Of a stretch of DNA of 64,000 bases, positions 17,542 to 25,943 are shown piece after piece (the first letter of the stretch is position 1; each line of letters begins with the position of its first letter). Both the position numbers and the translations under genes were made by a program. Origin of the DNA: an uncultured Paracoccaceae bacterium (GTDB lineage Bacteria > Pseudomonadota > Alphaproteobacteria > Rhodobacterales > Rhodobacteraceae); assembly GCA_947500775.1 (NCBI GenBank), contig CANMTD010000001.1, positions 992,001-1,056,000 on the forward strand, in the 5' to 3' direction. The notes beneath the pieces are model-generated. The model saw only the letters and a program-made list of their open reading frames with translations, ran no database searches and was not told the origin of the DNA.

Positions 17542-17557
17542 GATTGCGCGGGCAATC
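17542..17557. promoter_or_regulatory. Palindrome GATTGC-N4-GCAATC upstream of the FadJ-like gene
   Basis: A perfect 6-4-6 inverted repeat lies in the 223-base gap before the FadJ-like gene. It is suitable for a dimeric repressor such as a TetR/FadR-type fatty-acid regulator, though no regulator is assigned. Apart from this, the gap shows no convincing gene. Confidence 0.4.
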
Positions 17558-17731
17558 AACCCATTGCTATTCGTGCATCGCCTTATACAAATGGTGCCAT
17601 CGGTGACGGCCTGAACAGGTCTATTGCAGGTCCGGGGGTATCTGCCTGTTCCGGGCACCGTATGGGAACCAAGATCAACAAGCGCGCGGCGCATCGGGTG
17701 TCAGTGCGCGATCGGTGAGAAGAGGTGCAAG

Positions 17732-19786
17732 ATGGCTGGTCTTGTCGAGCTGAGCGTCCAAGAAGGCGGTATCGCCAGAATCGCGATCCGCAACCCCCCG
17801 GTCAACGCGCTTGGCCATTCGGTGCGGGCGGGGTTGATCGAAGCCTTTGATCTGGCCGCGGCGGATGATGAGGTCCGGGCCATCGTTCTGCTGGCCGAAG
17901 GCCGCACCTTTCCTGCCGGGGCCGATATCAAGGAATTTGGCGCCACAGCGCGCGCGCCCAGCCTGTCCGACGTCTGCACCCGCATCGAAGACTGCGAAAA
18001 ACCGGTGATTGCGGCCATCCACGGCACCGCCCTGGGCGGCGGGTTGGAACTGGCATTGGCGGCGCATTACCGGATCGCGGCCCCGGATGCTCTGGTCGGT
18101 CTGCCCGAGGTGACGTTGGGATTGCTGCCCGGTGCGGGCGGCACACAGCGGCTGCCCCGGCTGGTGGGCGCGGCGGCAGCGCTGGAGATGATGCTGATCG
18201 GCCGGCCGATCGACGCCGCCGAAGCTTCGCGGCTCGGGCTGGTGGAACGGGTGGCCGACGGGCGGCTGCGGCCTGCGGCCTTTGCCTATGCTCAGGATCT
18301 GTTGGCGTCTGGCGCGGGGCCGCGCCGCGCGCGCGATTGCACCGACGGGCTGCGGGACCCACAGGGTTTTCAGGCGGCGGTGGCCGAACATCGCGCCCGG
18401 CACCTGCACAGCCCGGCACCCGCGCCAATGAAGATCATCGAATGTGTCGAGGTGGCCCAACTGTTGCCCTTCGATGGCGGCTTGGCGTTCGAAGCGTCGG
18501 CATTCGAGGATTGCCTGCAATCGGAACAGTCTCAGGCGCTGCGCCATCTGTTTTTTGCCGAACGCCGCGCCGCGCAGGTGCCCGAAACGGCCACGGCGGA
18601 AGGCCAAGGGAACGAGCGTGTCGCCATTGCGGGCGGTGGCGAATTGGCGGCCAGCCTGGCCGTGGCCTGTCTGGATGGCGGCCTGTCCGTCATTCTGGCC
18701 GCCCCCAGCGAGGCGGGGCTGACCGAGACACGCGACCATGTTCAGCAGATATATATGCAGTTGATGGCGCAGTTGCGCCTGCCTGCGGCGAAACAGGCCG
18801 AACGGATGGCACGGCTGTCGGGTGGCATCGGCCTGTCGGCCCTGATGCAGGCGGATTATGTTATCGCGCCGTTGCCACATGACGCGCGGGCGGCGCGCAC
18901 CGCCCTGATCCCGGTTGCCAATGCGCTGCCGGCTGAAACGCCGCTTGGCATCATTGCGCCCGGGCAGGCGATCGGGCCTTTGGTCGTGGGGTGTGACACT
19001 CCGGGACAGATCGTCGGGTTGCGGGTGGCGGGCGATCCGCATTTGCAGCGGCTGTTCGAAGTGGTGGTGGGCCCTGCCAGCAGCGCCGCGACCGTGGCCA
19101 GTACCTTCAAGCTGTTGAAACACCTTGGGCGTGTCGCTGTGCGGCAATCCGGCGGACGGCGCAGCTTGGCCGACCGGGTGTCGGCGGCCTGTTTGCATGC
19201 GGCGGATTTCATGCTGGTCGAAGGGGCGACACCCTATCAGGTGGATGCGGCGCTGGTCGACTATGGCTTTGCGCTGGGGCCATACCGGCGGGTTGACCGC
19301 GAAGGGTTGGAATACGCAGGCACCGGAGCGGGTGTTCTGGGCGAAGCCTTGATCGCGCTGGGCTGGCCCGGCGAAGCGACGGGGCGCGGCTATTACAGCT
19401 ATGACCCCAAAGGGGGCGCCGCACATGAGGATGAAGATACTTTGCTGGTGCTGGAGGAATTGCGCCGCGAGCATGAGATCACACCGCGCGCCTTTACCGC
19501 CGCAGAGATCGTTCAGCGCTGCACGGCTGCCATGGCCAATGCCGGTGCGCAGATGATCGAGGCGGGCAGTGCGCTGCGCCCATCGGATATCGACGTGGCG
19601 ATGGTGCATGGCGCGGGGTTCCCGCGCTGGCGCGGCGGGCCGATGATGGCCGCCGATCAGGCGGGGTTGCTGAAGGTGCAGAACACGCTGACCGCGCTGA
19701 CCGACGAAGACCCCGATTTCTGGTCGCCGTCGCCACTGTTTGCCGAGCTGATCAAGAACGGCCAGCACTTTGCCGATCTGAACTAA
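17732..19786 (+). CDS. FadJ-like enoyl-CoA hydratase / 3-hydroxyacyl-CoA dehydrogenase with degenerate dehydrogenase half
   Basis: A 684-residue beta-oxidation-type fusion. Hydratase part (1-190): oxyanion segment PAGADIKEF, both catalytic glutamates E106 (GGGLELALA) and E126 (GLPEVTLGLLPGAGGTQRL). Dehydrogenase part (about 295-684): the Rossmann loop reads IAGGGELAAS instead of GxGxMG. The catalytic histidine motif HFFxP is replaced by LRVAGDP near residue 430, and GFxxNR is replaced by RSLADR. The C-terminal GFPRWRGGPM is kept. The hydratase should work while NAD-dependent oxidation probably does not. The start ATG at 17732 follows AGAAGAGG; an upstream frame to 17624 has no support. Confidence 0.82.
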   Translation: MAGLVELSVQEGGIARIAIRNPPVNALGHSVRAGLIEAFDLAAADDEVRAIVLLAEGRTFPAGADIKEFGATARAPSLSDVCTRIEDCEKPVIAAIHGTALGGGLELALAAHYRIAAPDALVGLPEVTLGLLPGAGGTQRLPRLVGAAAALEMMLIGRPIDAAEASRLGLVERVADGRLRPAAFAYAQDLLASGAGPRRARDCTDGLRDPQGFQAAVAEHRARHLHSPAPAPMKIIECVEVAQLLPFDGGLAFEASAFEDCLQSEQSQALRHLFFAERRAAQVPETATAEGQGNERVAIAGGGELAASLAVACLDGGLSVILAAPSEAGLTETRDHVQQIYMQLMAQLRLPAAKQAERMARLSGGIGLSALMQADYVIAPLPHDARAARTALIPVANALPAETPLGIIAPGQAIGPLVVGCDTPGQIVGLRVAGDPHLQRLFEVVVGPASSAATVASTFKLLKHLGRVAVRQSGGRRSLADRVSAACLHAADFMLVEGATPYQVDAALVDYGFALGPYRRVDREGLEYAGTGAGVLGEALIALGWPGEATGRGYYSYDPKGGAAHEDEDTLLVLEELRREHEITPRAFTAAEIVQRCTAAMANAGAQMIEAGSALRPSDIDVAMVHGAGFPRWRGGPMMAADQAGLLKVQNTLTALTDEDPDFWSPSPLFAELIKNGQHFADLN

Positions 19787-19795
19787 GGCGGGCAA

Positions 19796-20011
19796 TCAGC
19801 TTAGGAATATCCCGACGATCACGATCATCAGCCCCAGCGCCGACACGAACAGCGCCGCCATATTCAGCGTCACGACCGATTTCAGACGGGCGCGCATTTC
19901 GTCATCCGGCAGGCCCGCCCGTTTGGCGCGCACCGCGACAACGATGCAATAGACCAGCCCCGCCAGTCCCAACAGCGATACAAGGGCGCCTGCCCAGATC
20001 AGCCAATCCAT
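19796..20011 (-). CDS. Small two-helix inner-membrane protein
   Basis: A 71-residue protein with two hydrophobic helices (about 4-26 and 48-70) joined by a charged loop (RAKRAGLPDDEMRARLKS). The start at 20011 is chosen because GGAG lies six bases upstream; ATG 20023 and TTG 20027 are also in frame. It is convergent with the FadJ-like gene. Such short two-helix proteins with this RAGLPDDEMRARL-like loop are common hypothetical proteins of Rhodobacteraceae. The function is unknown. Confidence 0.65.
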   Translation of the reverse strand: MDWLIWAGALVSLLGLAGLVYCIVVAVRAKRAGLPDDEMRARLKSVVTLNMAALFVSALGLMIVIVGIFLS

Positions 20012-20135
20012 GTCCTGCTCCATCTTCAATCGCCCCTGCGCCTAAGCGATTGGCGGCCGCTGTGCAAGGGCGGGGCTTGCGACCGGCGCGGACCAAGGGT
20101 ATCCGAAGGACCAGCAGGAAACCCAAGAGGCAGAC

Positions 20136-20396
20136 ATGAACGACAGTGTAACCGATGCCAGCTATCGCGTAACCGCCGACGAACTGCGCCAGTTCATTGA
20201 GCGGATCGAACGGCTGGACGCCGAAAAGAAAGACATCGCCGAACAGCAGAAAGAGGTGATGGCCGAGGCCAAGGGGCGCGGCTATGACACCAAGGTGATC
20301 CGCAAGGTCGTGGCCCTGCGCAAGCGCGACAAGGACGACATCGCCGAAGAAGAGGCCGTGTTGGAAATGTACAAGGAAGCGCTGGGCATGGTCTGA
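20136..20396 (+). CDS. gapR: GapR family DNA-binding protein (DUF2312)
   Basis: An 86-residue protein that matches the GapR family along its whole length: VTADELRQFIERIERLDAEK, a long basic/acidic helix, then GYDTKVIRKVVALRKRD. In Caulobacter GapR is an essential nucleoid protein that clamps overtwisted DNA ahead of replication and transcription and stimulates topoisomerases. Conservation of the basic RKVVALRKRDKDD segment suggests intact DNA binding. AGAGGCAGAC precedes the ATG. It is a single gene facing a convergent neighbour. Confidence 0.93.
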   Translation: MNDSVTDASYRVTADELRQFIERIERLDAEKKDIAEQQKEVMAEAKGRGYDTKVIRKVVALRKRDKDDIAEEEAVLEMYKEALGMV

Positions 20397-20412
20397 CCCG
20401 CGCCGGATCAGA

Positions 20413-21288
20413 TCAGGGCGTGATAAAGGTCACGCCCTCCATCTGTTCGATCCGGCGGGTGTCTTCGTCGTAAAGCGCGGTCAGCTGGTCGATCACCTCG
20501 GCGGTCCAGCCGGGCTGGTCCAGCTCTTCCTCTAGGGCTTCGGGGATTGCGAATTTATCCATGAAGGCCGCGATGACGCGCCGCCGCTGGGCATCGGTCT
20601 GGGGCGGGTGGCTGGCCAGATAGCGGCCCATCCGGGTGATCCCGCGTGCGGTCATCAGCGAGGCCAGAAAATCATAGGTGCCCTTAAGCTGCATGCCCGC
20701 GGCGTGCCCCGAGATCGCGGCCAGAACCTCGGGCCAGATCAGCGGCGTATCTTCGTTGCACCAGACGGTCAGCTTGCTGTTGGGGTTGGCCGCGCGGATG
20801 CGGTGGACCGTGTCGGACCAGCGCAGGGTCATCGGGTTCACCCCCGCCAGAAAGCCGTTGAAATCCTTTTCCTTGCTCAGAACGAACAGCTGGGGGATGA
20901 ACAGGGCCGGGTTGCACAGGGCCAGATGAAATTCGCAGCCATGGTCCGGAAAAACCTTGGTCAGCCAATCGGTTTTCTCGCCAGCCTTGGAATAGATCAT
21001 GTGCTGATCCAGCACATTGGCCGGGCCGCTGATGAACGAGGCATTTGAAAACACCAAACGGTCGGCGCCATCGGTGTCCAGCACCGCGTCCAGGATCATG
21101 TCCTGCATGTCCTGCGGGGCGGGTTTCCCGCGAAGTTGCAGCAGCGCCTCGCGCAGCAGGGTGCGATACCGGCCCGGGCCGGCGACGACAATGCCCTGTT
21201 CGGCCAGATCGCCCTTGTTTTTCAACAGGCATTTCAACAGCCGGTCTTCATCCGTGCAATGGGCACCTAGGTGATAAACGACCTGCAT
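20413..21288 (-). CDS. Uncharacterised protein, sulfotransferase-like with altered cofactor loop
   Basis: A 291-residue protein. Its start, VVYHLGAHCTDEDRLLKCLL, has the spacing of the sulfotransferase N-terminus (HxGxHKTGTTxLQ, then LxxN, LxxxG), but the phosphate-binding KTGTT is replaced by CTDED. The C-terminal part (LEEELDQPGWTAEVIDQLTALYDEDTRRI) is also like that of bacterial sulfotransferase relatives. It is therefore probably a fold relative that no longer uses PAPS. The ATG at 21288 has CAGGAG upstream. The open frame continues far upstream, but that part is antisense to the next gene. The function is unknown. Confidence 0.7.
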   Translation of the reverse strand: MQVVYHLGAHCTDEDRLLKCLLKNKGDLAEQGIVVAGPGRYRTLLREALLQLRGKPAPQDMQDMILDAVLDTDGADRLVFSNASFISGPANVLDQHMIYSKAGEKTDWLTKVFPDHGCEFHLALCNPALFIPQLFVLSKEKDFNGFLAGVNPMTLRWSDTVHRIRAANPNSKLTVWCNEDTPLIWPEVLAAISGHAAGMQLKGTYDFLASLMTARGITRMGRYLASHPPQTDAQRRRVIAAFMDKFAIPEALEEELDQPGWTAEVIDQLTALYDEDTRRIEQMEGVTFITP

Positions 21289-21375
21289 GAAACTCCTGAC
21301 CCGGCGTGGGATTGTTTTGCCTTGATTACACGACCTTTTCTGGACAGTAAAATGCCTTTCAGGTAGGAGCGGCTC

Positions 21376-23040
21376 ATGGCCGAGCAAAACACTCAAGTAA
21401 AAGCCGCAGGATTGCGCCGGATCGGGCTGGATTTCTGGTCGGTCGGGGCGGTGCTGATTGCCGCTTTGGTGTTGATGCCGCTGGCTTCGGTTCTGTGGCT
21501 GGCGTTCAACCCGTCGGAAAACATCTGGCCGCATCTGATCCGCACGACGCTGCCGCGCTATCTGATGAACACCGGGGTTCTGATGGTGGCGGTGGCGGTG
21601 CTGTCGGCGGCAATCGGAACCGGCGCGGCCTGGCTGACCACGATGTACCGGTTCCCGCTGTCGCGGCTGCTGGAGTGGTTGCTGCTGCTGCCGCTGGCGA
21701 TCCCGGCCTATGTCGGCGCCTATGCGCTGGTCGATTTTCTGGAATACGCGGGCCCGGTGCAGACCGGGATGCGCGAACTGTTCGGCTGGCAAAACGCCCG
21801 CGATTACTGGTTCCCCGAGATCCGGTCGCGCGGGGCGGCGGTGCTGGTGCTGTCGGCGGCGCTGTACCCTTATGTCTATCTGCTGTCGCGGGCGGCATTC
21901 CGCGAACAATCGGGCGGAGTTTACGAGGTGGCGCGCGCCCTGGGGGCGGGGCCGTTCGGTCGGTTCTGGCGGGTGGGCCTGCCATTGGCACGGCCCGCGA
22001 TTGCGGCAGGCACCGCGATCGTGATGATGGAAACCGTCAATGATTTCGGAGTGGTCGAGTTTTTTGCCGTGCAGACCCTGACAACCGGGATTTTCACCGT
22101 CTGGCTGGAAAGCGGCAATGCGGGTGGCGCGGCGCAGATTGCCACCGTGATCCTGGTCCTGATCCTGGCGCTGATGGCGCTGGAAAAGGCCGGACGCCGA
22201 AAGCTGCGGTTTCACAGCATGGGGCGCCAGATCCGGCCCGTGGTGCCGATCCGGCTGAGCGGGGCGCAGGGGTGGCTGGCCACCGGGGTCTGCCTGTTGC
22301 CGTTCGGGTTCGGATTTGTCCTGCCGACGGCGGTGATCACCGGCCATGCGTTGCATTCAGGCGGCGGCTGGGTCGATCCGGGGCTGTTGCGGGCGCTGGT
22401 CAACACGCTGATCGTTGGCGGGTTGGCGGCCATCGCAACGGTCATGGCGGCGCTGTTTCTGGTCTATGCTGTACGGCTGACGGGCAGGGACCTGCCCAAG
22501 CTGTTGCTGCCGCTGACCACCATCGGCTATGCCGCACCCGGCGCGGTGCTGGGGGTCGGGTTGCTGATCCCGATGGCGGCGGCGGACCACGTGATCGCGG
22601 ATGCCGCCGAACAGCTTTGGGGTGTCAATCTGGGGCTGGTGATGACCGGCTCGGCCTTTGCCATCATCTATTCCTACGGGGTGCGGTTTTTTGCAATTGC
22701 GCAGGGGGCGACGGATTCGGCGATGGGCCGGATCGCGCCCAGCCTGCCGATGGCGGCACGATCGCTGGGGCGCACGGCGGGGGGCACATTGCGCGCGGTT
22801 TACCTGCCGCTGATCCGCGGATCGGTGGGCACCGCGCTGTTGCTGGTCTTTGTCGATTGCGTCAAGGAATTGCCCGCGACATTGCTGCTGCGCCCGTTCA
22901 ATTTCAACACGTTGGCGACGCGGGTCTATGAAAAGGCGTCCCTGGAAAATATCGGCGATGCGGCCCCGGCGGCCCTGCTGGTGATCGCGGTGGGTTTGGT
23001 CGCGGTTCTGTTGCTGGCACGCGCCAGCCGCCGCACGTAA
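21376..23040 (+). CDS. Iron(III)-type ABC transporter permease (FbpB/SfuB-like)
   Basis: A 554-residue inner-membrane protein with two fused permease halves, about 12 helices in all. Each half has the coupling motif: EVARALGAGPFGRFWRVGLP (about 182-201) and RSLGRTAGGTLRAVYLPL (about 460-477). Fused double permeases of this length are typical of ferric-iron and some thiamine/polyamine importers. It stands alone here: the partner binding protein and ATPase are not adjacent. AGGTAGGAGCGGCTC precedes the ATG. It is followed by the tRNA gene 47 bases later. Confidence 0.85.
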   Translation: MAEQNTQVKAAGLRRIGLDFWSVGAVLIAALVLMPLASVLWLAFNPSENIWPHLIRTTLPRYLMNTGVLMVAVAVLSAAIGTGAAWLTTMYRFPLSRLLEWLLLLPLAIPAYVGAYALVDFLEYAGPVQTGMRELFGWQNARDYWFPEIRSRGAAVLVLSAALYPYVYLLSRAAFREQSGGVYEVARALGAGPFGRFWRVGLPLARPAIAAGTAIVMMETVNDFGVVEFFAVQTLTTGIFTVWLESGNAGGAAQIATVILVLILALMALEKAGRRKLRFHSMGRQIRPVVPIRLSGAQGWLATGVCLLPFGFGFVLPTAVITGHALHSGGGWVDPGLLRALVNTLIVGGLAAIATVMAALFLVYAVRLTGRDLPKLLLPLTTIGYAAPGAVLGVGLLIPMAAADHVIADAAEQLWGVNLGLVMTGSAFAIIYSYGVRFFAIAQGATDSAMGRIAPSLPMAARSLGRTAGGTLRAVYLPLIRGSVGTALLLVFVDCVKELPATLLLRPFNFNTLATRVYEKASLENIGDAAPAALLVIAVGLVAVLLLARASRRT

Positions 23041-23087
23041 AAACCCCTCTTGCGCCTCCCCGCAGAGACGGTTAATTAGCGCGACGT

Positions 23088-23163
23088 GCCCCTATAGCTC
23101 AGCTGGTAGAGCAACTGATTTGTAATCAGTAGGTCCGCGGTTCGAGTCCGTGTGGGGGCACCA
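23088..23163 (+). tRNA. tRNA-Thr (anticodon TGT)
   Basis: A complete 76-base cloverleaf with encoded CCA. The acceptor stem GCCCCTA pairs with TGGGGGC, the D-arm is GCTCAGCTGGTAGAGC, the anticodon arm CTGAT-TTGTAAT-ATCAG carries TGT, and the T-arm is GCGGTTCGAGTCCGT. It lies at the edge of the phosphonate region, a common position for island insertion. Confidence 0.97.
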
Positions 23164-23393
23164 TTTTCCAATTTAAAGAAGTCCGATAACATCCAAATTA
23201 TCTTTTTTTATAAGGATATTGTTGATGCCGTTTGTCCAGCGCTGTCTTTCTTGATCTGACAGCGTACCCCCAGAATGCCCCTGAGTGATATCAAGATTCG
23301 GAACCTCAAACCCACGGGAGGCGGAGTTGATGACGGGGGAATAGGCCCAACCTAAACTGCACGGATCAAGGTACCACAAGATTTGAAATAATA

Positions 23394-23412
23394 ACTTCAT
23401 GGTTTCGTCATG
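23394..23412 (+). promoter_or_regulatory. Pho-box-like direct repeat upstream of phnD
   Basis: ACTTCAT (23394) and TCGTCAT (23405) are spaced 11 bases apart, the spacing of PhoB half-sites (CTGTCAT-like). The match is moderate, but the position, 22 bases upstream of the PhnF-type palindrome, repeats at the other two phn units. Confidence 0.35.
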
Positions 23413-23434
23413 TTCCCGAATCCTTAGCCGTCAA

Positions 23435-23446
23435 TCATTCGAATGA
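23435..23446. promoter_or_regulatory. Putative PhnF operator, copy 1 (phnD operon)
   Basis: TCATTCGAATGA is a perfect 12-bp palindrome ending 20 bases before the phnD ATG. The same core occurs before the phnC and phnF genes. This suggests one GntR-type repressor, most simply the PhnF encoded at 39777-40493. Confidence 0.65.
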
Positions 23447-23466
23447 ATTTTACATGGGGGACACAC

Positions 23467-24336
23467 ATGAAATTCCGTTCGATTCTTGCCGGCGCTGCGC
23501 TGGCAATCACCGCTGCCGTGGCAGCACAGGCAGAAACATGGAAACTGGCCGTGACCGATGTTGAAGGCATGGAACGCCTTCAGCTGGAGTGGGGTCCGTT
23601 CAAGGACGCTCTGGAAGCGGCAACCGGCGATAGCTTTGAGTTCTTTGCCGTCAATTCCCGCACCGCGGCTGCCGAAGCCCTTCGTGGCAAAACCGTTGAT
23701 TTCGTCGTGTCGGGCCCGGCGGAATACGTTGTCATCAACAAGCTGACCAACGCCACGCCGATCATCGGTCTGGGTCGCCCGGACTATCACTGCGCCATCG
23801 TTGTGCGCGCCGACAGCGGCATCAACACCGTTGCGGACCTCAAAGGCAGGAAAGTCGCGTTTGGCGATATCGGTTCGACCTCGAACATGCTTTGCCCGAT
23901 GCAGGTTCTGGCGGATTACGGGCTTGACCCGGTCAACGACATCGAAAAGACCCACACCTCCCGCAACATCGCCCACGAGGCGCTGAAGAACGGTGACGTG
24001 GACGCGATCGGCTCGAACGCGGGTTCCTGGCTGCGCGTGCGCAACAAGGAAACCGAACTGCCTTACGGTTTCTTCAAGATGATCGCGCGTTCCGGCGACC
24101 TGCCCAACGACATGATCATGGTTGGCGTGCATGTGCCGGCGGAGCAGGCCAAAGTCGTTCAGGCCGCCATCATCGAGAACAAGGACAGCATCATCGCGGG
24201 CATCACCGCCCACGAAGAAAATGACAAATATATCGGCATGGACCTGGTTGAAATCGAAGACAGTGCCTACGACTACGTCCGTTCGATGTATTCGAATGCA
24301 GGGTACCCGCAGTTCGATCGCTTCATCGGTGAGTGA
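23467..24336 (+). CDS. phnD: Phosphonate ABC transporter substrate-binding protein PhnD (paralogue 1)
   Basis: A 289-residue periplasmic protein. Residues 1-23 are a signal peptide (AVAAQAE). The mature part has the PhnD features DFVVSGPAEYVV, LKGRKVAFGDIGSTSNMLCP and HEALKNGDVDAIGSNAGSW. PhnD proteins bind phosphonates, and relatives bind phosphite or 2-aminoethylphosphonate. This copy clearly differs from the second PhnD at 32353-33261, so the two importers probably take different ligands. The ATG at 23467 follows GGGGGAC; an ATG at 23443 lies in the operator. It is the first gene of a seven-gene operon. Confidence 0.87.
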   Translation: MKFRSILAGAALAITAAVAAQAETWKLAVTDVEGMERLQLEWGPFKDALEAATGDSFEFFAVNSRTAAAEALRGKTVDFVVSGPAEYVVINKLTNATPIIGLGRPDYHCAIVVRADSGINTVADLKGRKVAFGDIGSTSNMLCPMQVLADYGLDPVNDIEKTHTSRNIAHEALKNGDVDAIGSNAGSWLRVRNKETELPYGFFKMIARSGDLPNDMIMVGVHVPAEQAKVVQAAIIENKDSIIAGITAHEENDKYIGMDLVEIEDSAYDYVRSMYSNAGYPQFDRFIGE

Positions 24337-25144
24337 CAGCTTGATCAAAACACGGGCGACGCCGTCGCCTGTCAAAACCGGGGCGGTCATATCCGCCCCG
24401 GTTTTGCCCGTGGACATCCGCGTGGCCGGGCTTTGCAAAAGTTTTGCCGACACGCCGATTTTCCAGGATGTGTCCTTTGGCCTGCCACGGGGTGAAGCGG
24501 TGGCGATTGTCGGCGCCAACGGCACGGGAAAATCCACCCTGTTGCGATGCCTGATGGGTCTGATCCCGGCGGACAGCGGGTCCGTCGATGTCCTTGAAAC
24601 GGATATTGTGAATGCACGTCCGGCGGCCTTGCGCGCCACGCGGTCCCAAATGGGGCTGGTGTCGCAAAAGCACAATCTGGTTCCGCGGCTGTCGGTTTTG
24701 TCCAATGTCGTACAGGGGCTTTTGGGCCAGCGACCGGGCCTGCGCCACTGGAGCCAGACCTTCGCACCCGCCGCATCGCGCGATGCGGCCATGGCGGCGC
24801 TGGACAAGGTCGGTCTTGCGCACCTTGCCAGCCGCCGCGCTGATCGTCTTTCGGGTGGCCAATCCCAGCGCGTCGCCATTGCCCGCGCCCTTATCGGGCA
24901 TCCGAAAATCCTGATCGCCGACGAACCCACCGCGTCGCTTGATCCTGCCGCGGGTGAAGATGTCATGGAGCTTTTCTTCTCACTCGCGCGCCGGGAAGGA
25001 GTGACAGTGATCTTTATCTCTCACAACATCGACCATGCGCTGCAATATGGCGACCGGGTGCTGGGGCTTGCCGGTGGCAAGTTGGGGCTCGACGCGCGCG
25101 CGGACAGTTTGAATGCGAAACAACTGCGGGGCCTTTATGACTGA
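24329..25144 (+). CDS. phnC: Phosphonate-type ABC transporter ATP-binding protein (PhnC-like)
   Basis: About 271 residues. Walker A is VGANGTGKSTLLRCL, signature LSGGQSQRVAIARALIG, Walker B ILIADEPTASLDP, which match PhnC. The beginning is uncertain: GTG 24329 (overlapping the phnD stop) or TTG 24341. Both give a roughly 25-residue non-conserved lead before IRVAGLCKSF. The frame extends further back, but only inside phnD. It couples to PhnD upstream and PhnE downstream (the stop overlaps the phnE start by eight bases). Confidence 0.85.
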   Translation: MSDSLIKTRATPSPVKTGAVISAPVLPVDIRVAGLCKSFADTPIFQDVSFGLPRGEAVAIVGANGTGKSTLLRCLMGLIPADSGSVDVLETDIVNARPAALRATRSQMGLVSQKHNLVPRLSVLSNVVQGLLGQRPGLRHWSQTFAPAASRDAAMAALDKVGLAHLASRRADRLSGGQSQRVAIARALIGHPKILIADEPTASLDPAAGEDVMELFFSLARREGVTVIFISHNIDHALQYGDRVLGLAGGKLGLDARADSLNAKQLRGLYD

Positions 25145-25943
25145 CATGACTTCGCCCGCCCGGTTCGAACGGCCTTCGGCGCTGGCCTTTCTGGGGTACG
25201 CAGGGGCCATCGTGATCATCCTGTGGTCCTTTGCCGGGGCCGGGTTTTCGGTGGACAAGGTGATCTCTTCGCCCCCCCGTTTTGCCGATTTCATCGACCG
25301 CGCTTTCCCGCCGAACCTTGAACCCAAGGTCTTGGCACGGCTGGGCTGGAAAATGCTTGAAACGCTGCAAATCGCGTTTGCGGGTGCGGTGATCGGGGTC
25401 ATCCTGTCGGTTCCCATCGCGCTTGTCGCGGCCCGGGGCCTGATCGCAGGCAATTGGGTCAATCAGATCGTACGGACCACGCTGGGCTTTATCCGCGCCG
25501 TGCCTGACATTGCCTGGGCCCTGGTTTTTGTCGTGGCGGTTGGGCTTGGCCCCTTTGCCGGAATGCTTGCGATTGCCATCGACACGATCGGATTTTGCGG
25601 CCGTTTCTATGCCGACGACATGGAAGCGGCCGATACCGGCCCGGCGGAAAGCCTGACCGCAACGGGGGCCCGCAAACTGGACGTGGTGGCCTGTGCGACC
25701 ATCCCCGCCGCAATGCCTGCCTTCATCTCAACCTCGCTTTTTGCGCTGGAAAAGGCCGTGCGTTCGTCCACGATCCTTGGCCTTGTGGGCGCAGGCGGTA
25801 TCGGGATCGAGCTGAAAGTGGGCTTTGACCTTTTCGACTATCCCACCGCGATGACCGTGATCCTTATGATCGCCGTTGTCGTCATCACAATCGAGCAGTT
25901 TTCGGGCTGGGCCCGGACCAAAGTCATCGGAGAACAGCGATGA
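25137..25943 (+). CDS. phnE: Phosphonate ABC transporter permease PhnE (paralogue 1)
   Basis: A 268-residue inner-membrane permease with about six helices. The PhnE signature IRAVPDIAWALVFVVAVGLG (about 122-141) and the end VRSSTILGLVGAGGIGIEL are clear. Only one permease is encoded here, so it probably acts as a homodimer, whereas the second importer has two. The ATG at 25137 overlaps the ATPase gene; another in-frame ATG is at 25146. The stop overlaps the methyltransferase start by ATGA. Confidence 0.87.
   Translation: MTDMTSPARFERPSALAFLGYAGAIVIILWSFAGAGFSVDKVISSPPRFADFIDRAFPPNLEPKVLARLGWKMLETLQIAFAGAVIGVILSVPIALVAARGLIAGNWVNQIVRTTLGFIRAVPDIAWALVFVVAVGLGPFAGMLAIAIDTIGFCGRFYADDMEAADTGPAESLTATGARKLDVVACATIPAAMPAFISTSLFALEKAVRSSTILGLVGAGGIGIELKVGFDLFDYPTAMTVILMIAVVVITIEQFSGWARTKVIGEQR

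Larger units (their letters stand above)
23164..23466. other. AT-rich intergenic stretch between tRNA and phnD
   Basis: This stretch is lower in GC than its surroundings. On the minus strand a 75-codon frame (23173-23400, starting MKLLFQILWYLD) is open, but it matches nothing I know, and its start overlaps the putative Pho box, so it is not called as a gene. It could be a remnant of something that inserted beside the tRNA. The right part holds the promoter and operator of the phnD operon. No copy of the tRNA 3' end was noticed here. Confidence 0.35.

Noticed and set aside
17675-19795. 706-codon open frame on the minus strand
   Set aside because: It is the antisense shadow of the FadJ-like gene, with no family motifs and the Arg/Gly/Gln-rich composition of GC-rich shadows.
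21289-22356. Upstream extension of the minus-strand frame of the sulfotransferase-like gene
   Set aside because: It is antisense to the iron-type permease gene and has a proline/arginine/glutamine-rich shadow composition. A proper ribosome site exists at 21288.
23173-23400. 75-codon minus-strand frame beside the tRNA (MKLLFQILWYLD...)
   Set aside because: There is no family, its start overlaps the Pho-box-like repeat, and the ribosome site is poor. It is kept only as a note in the intergenic entry.
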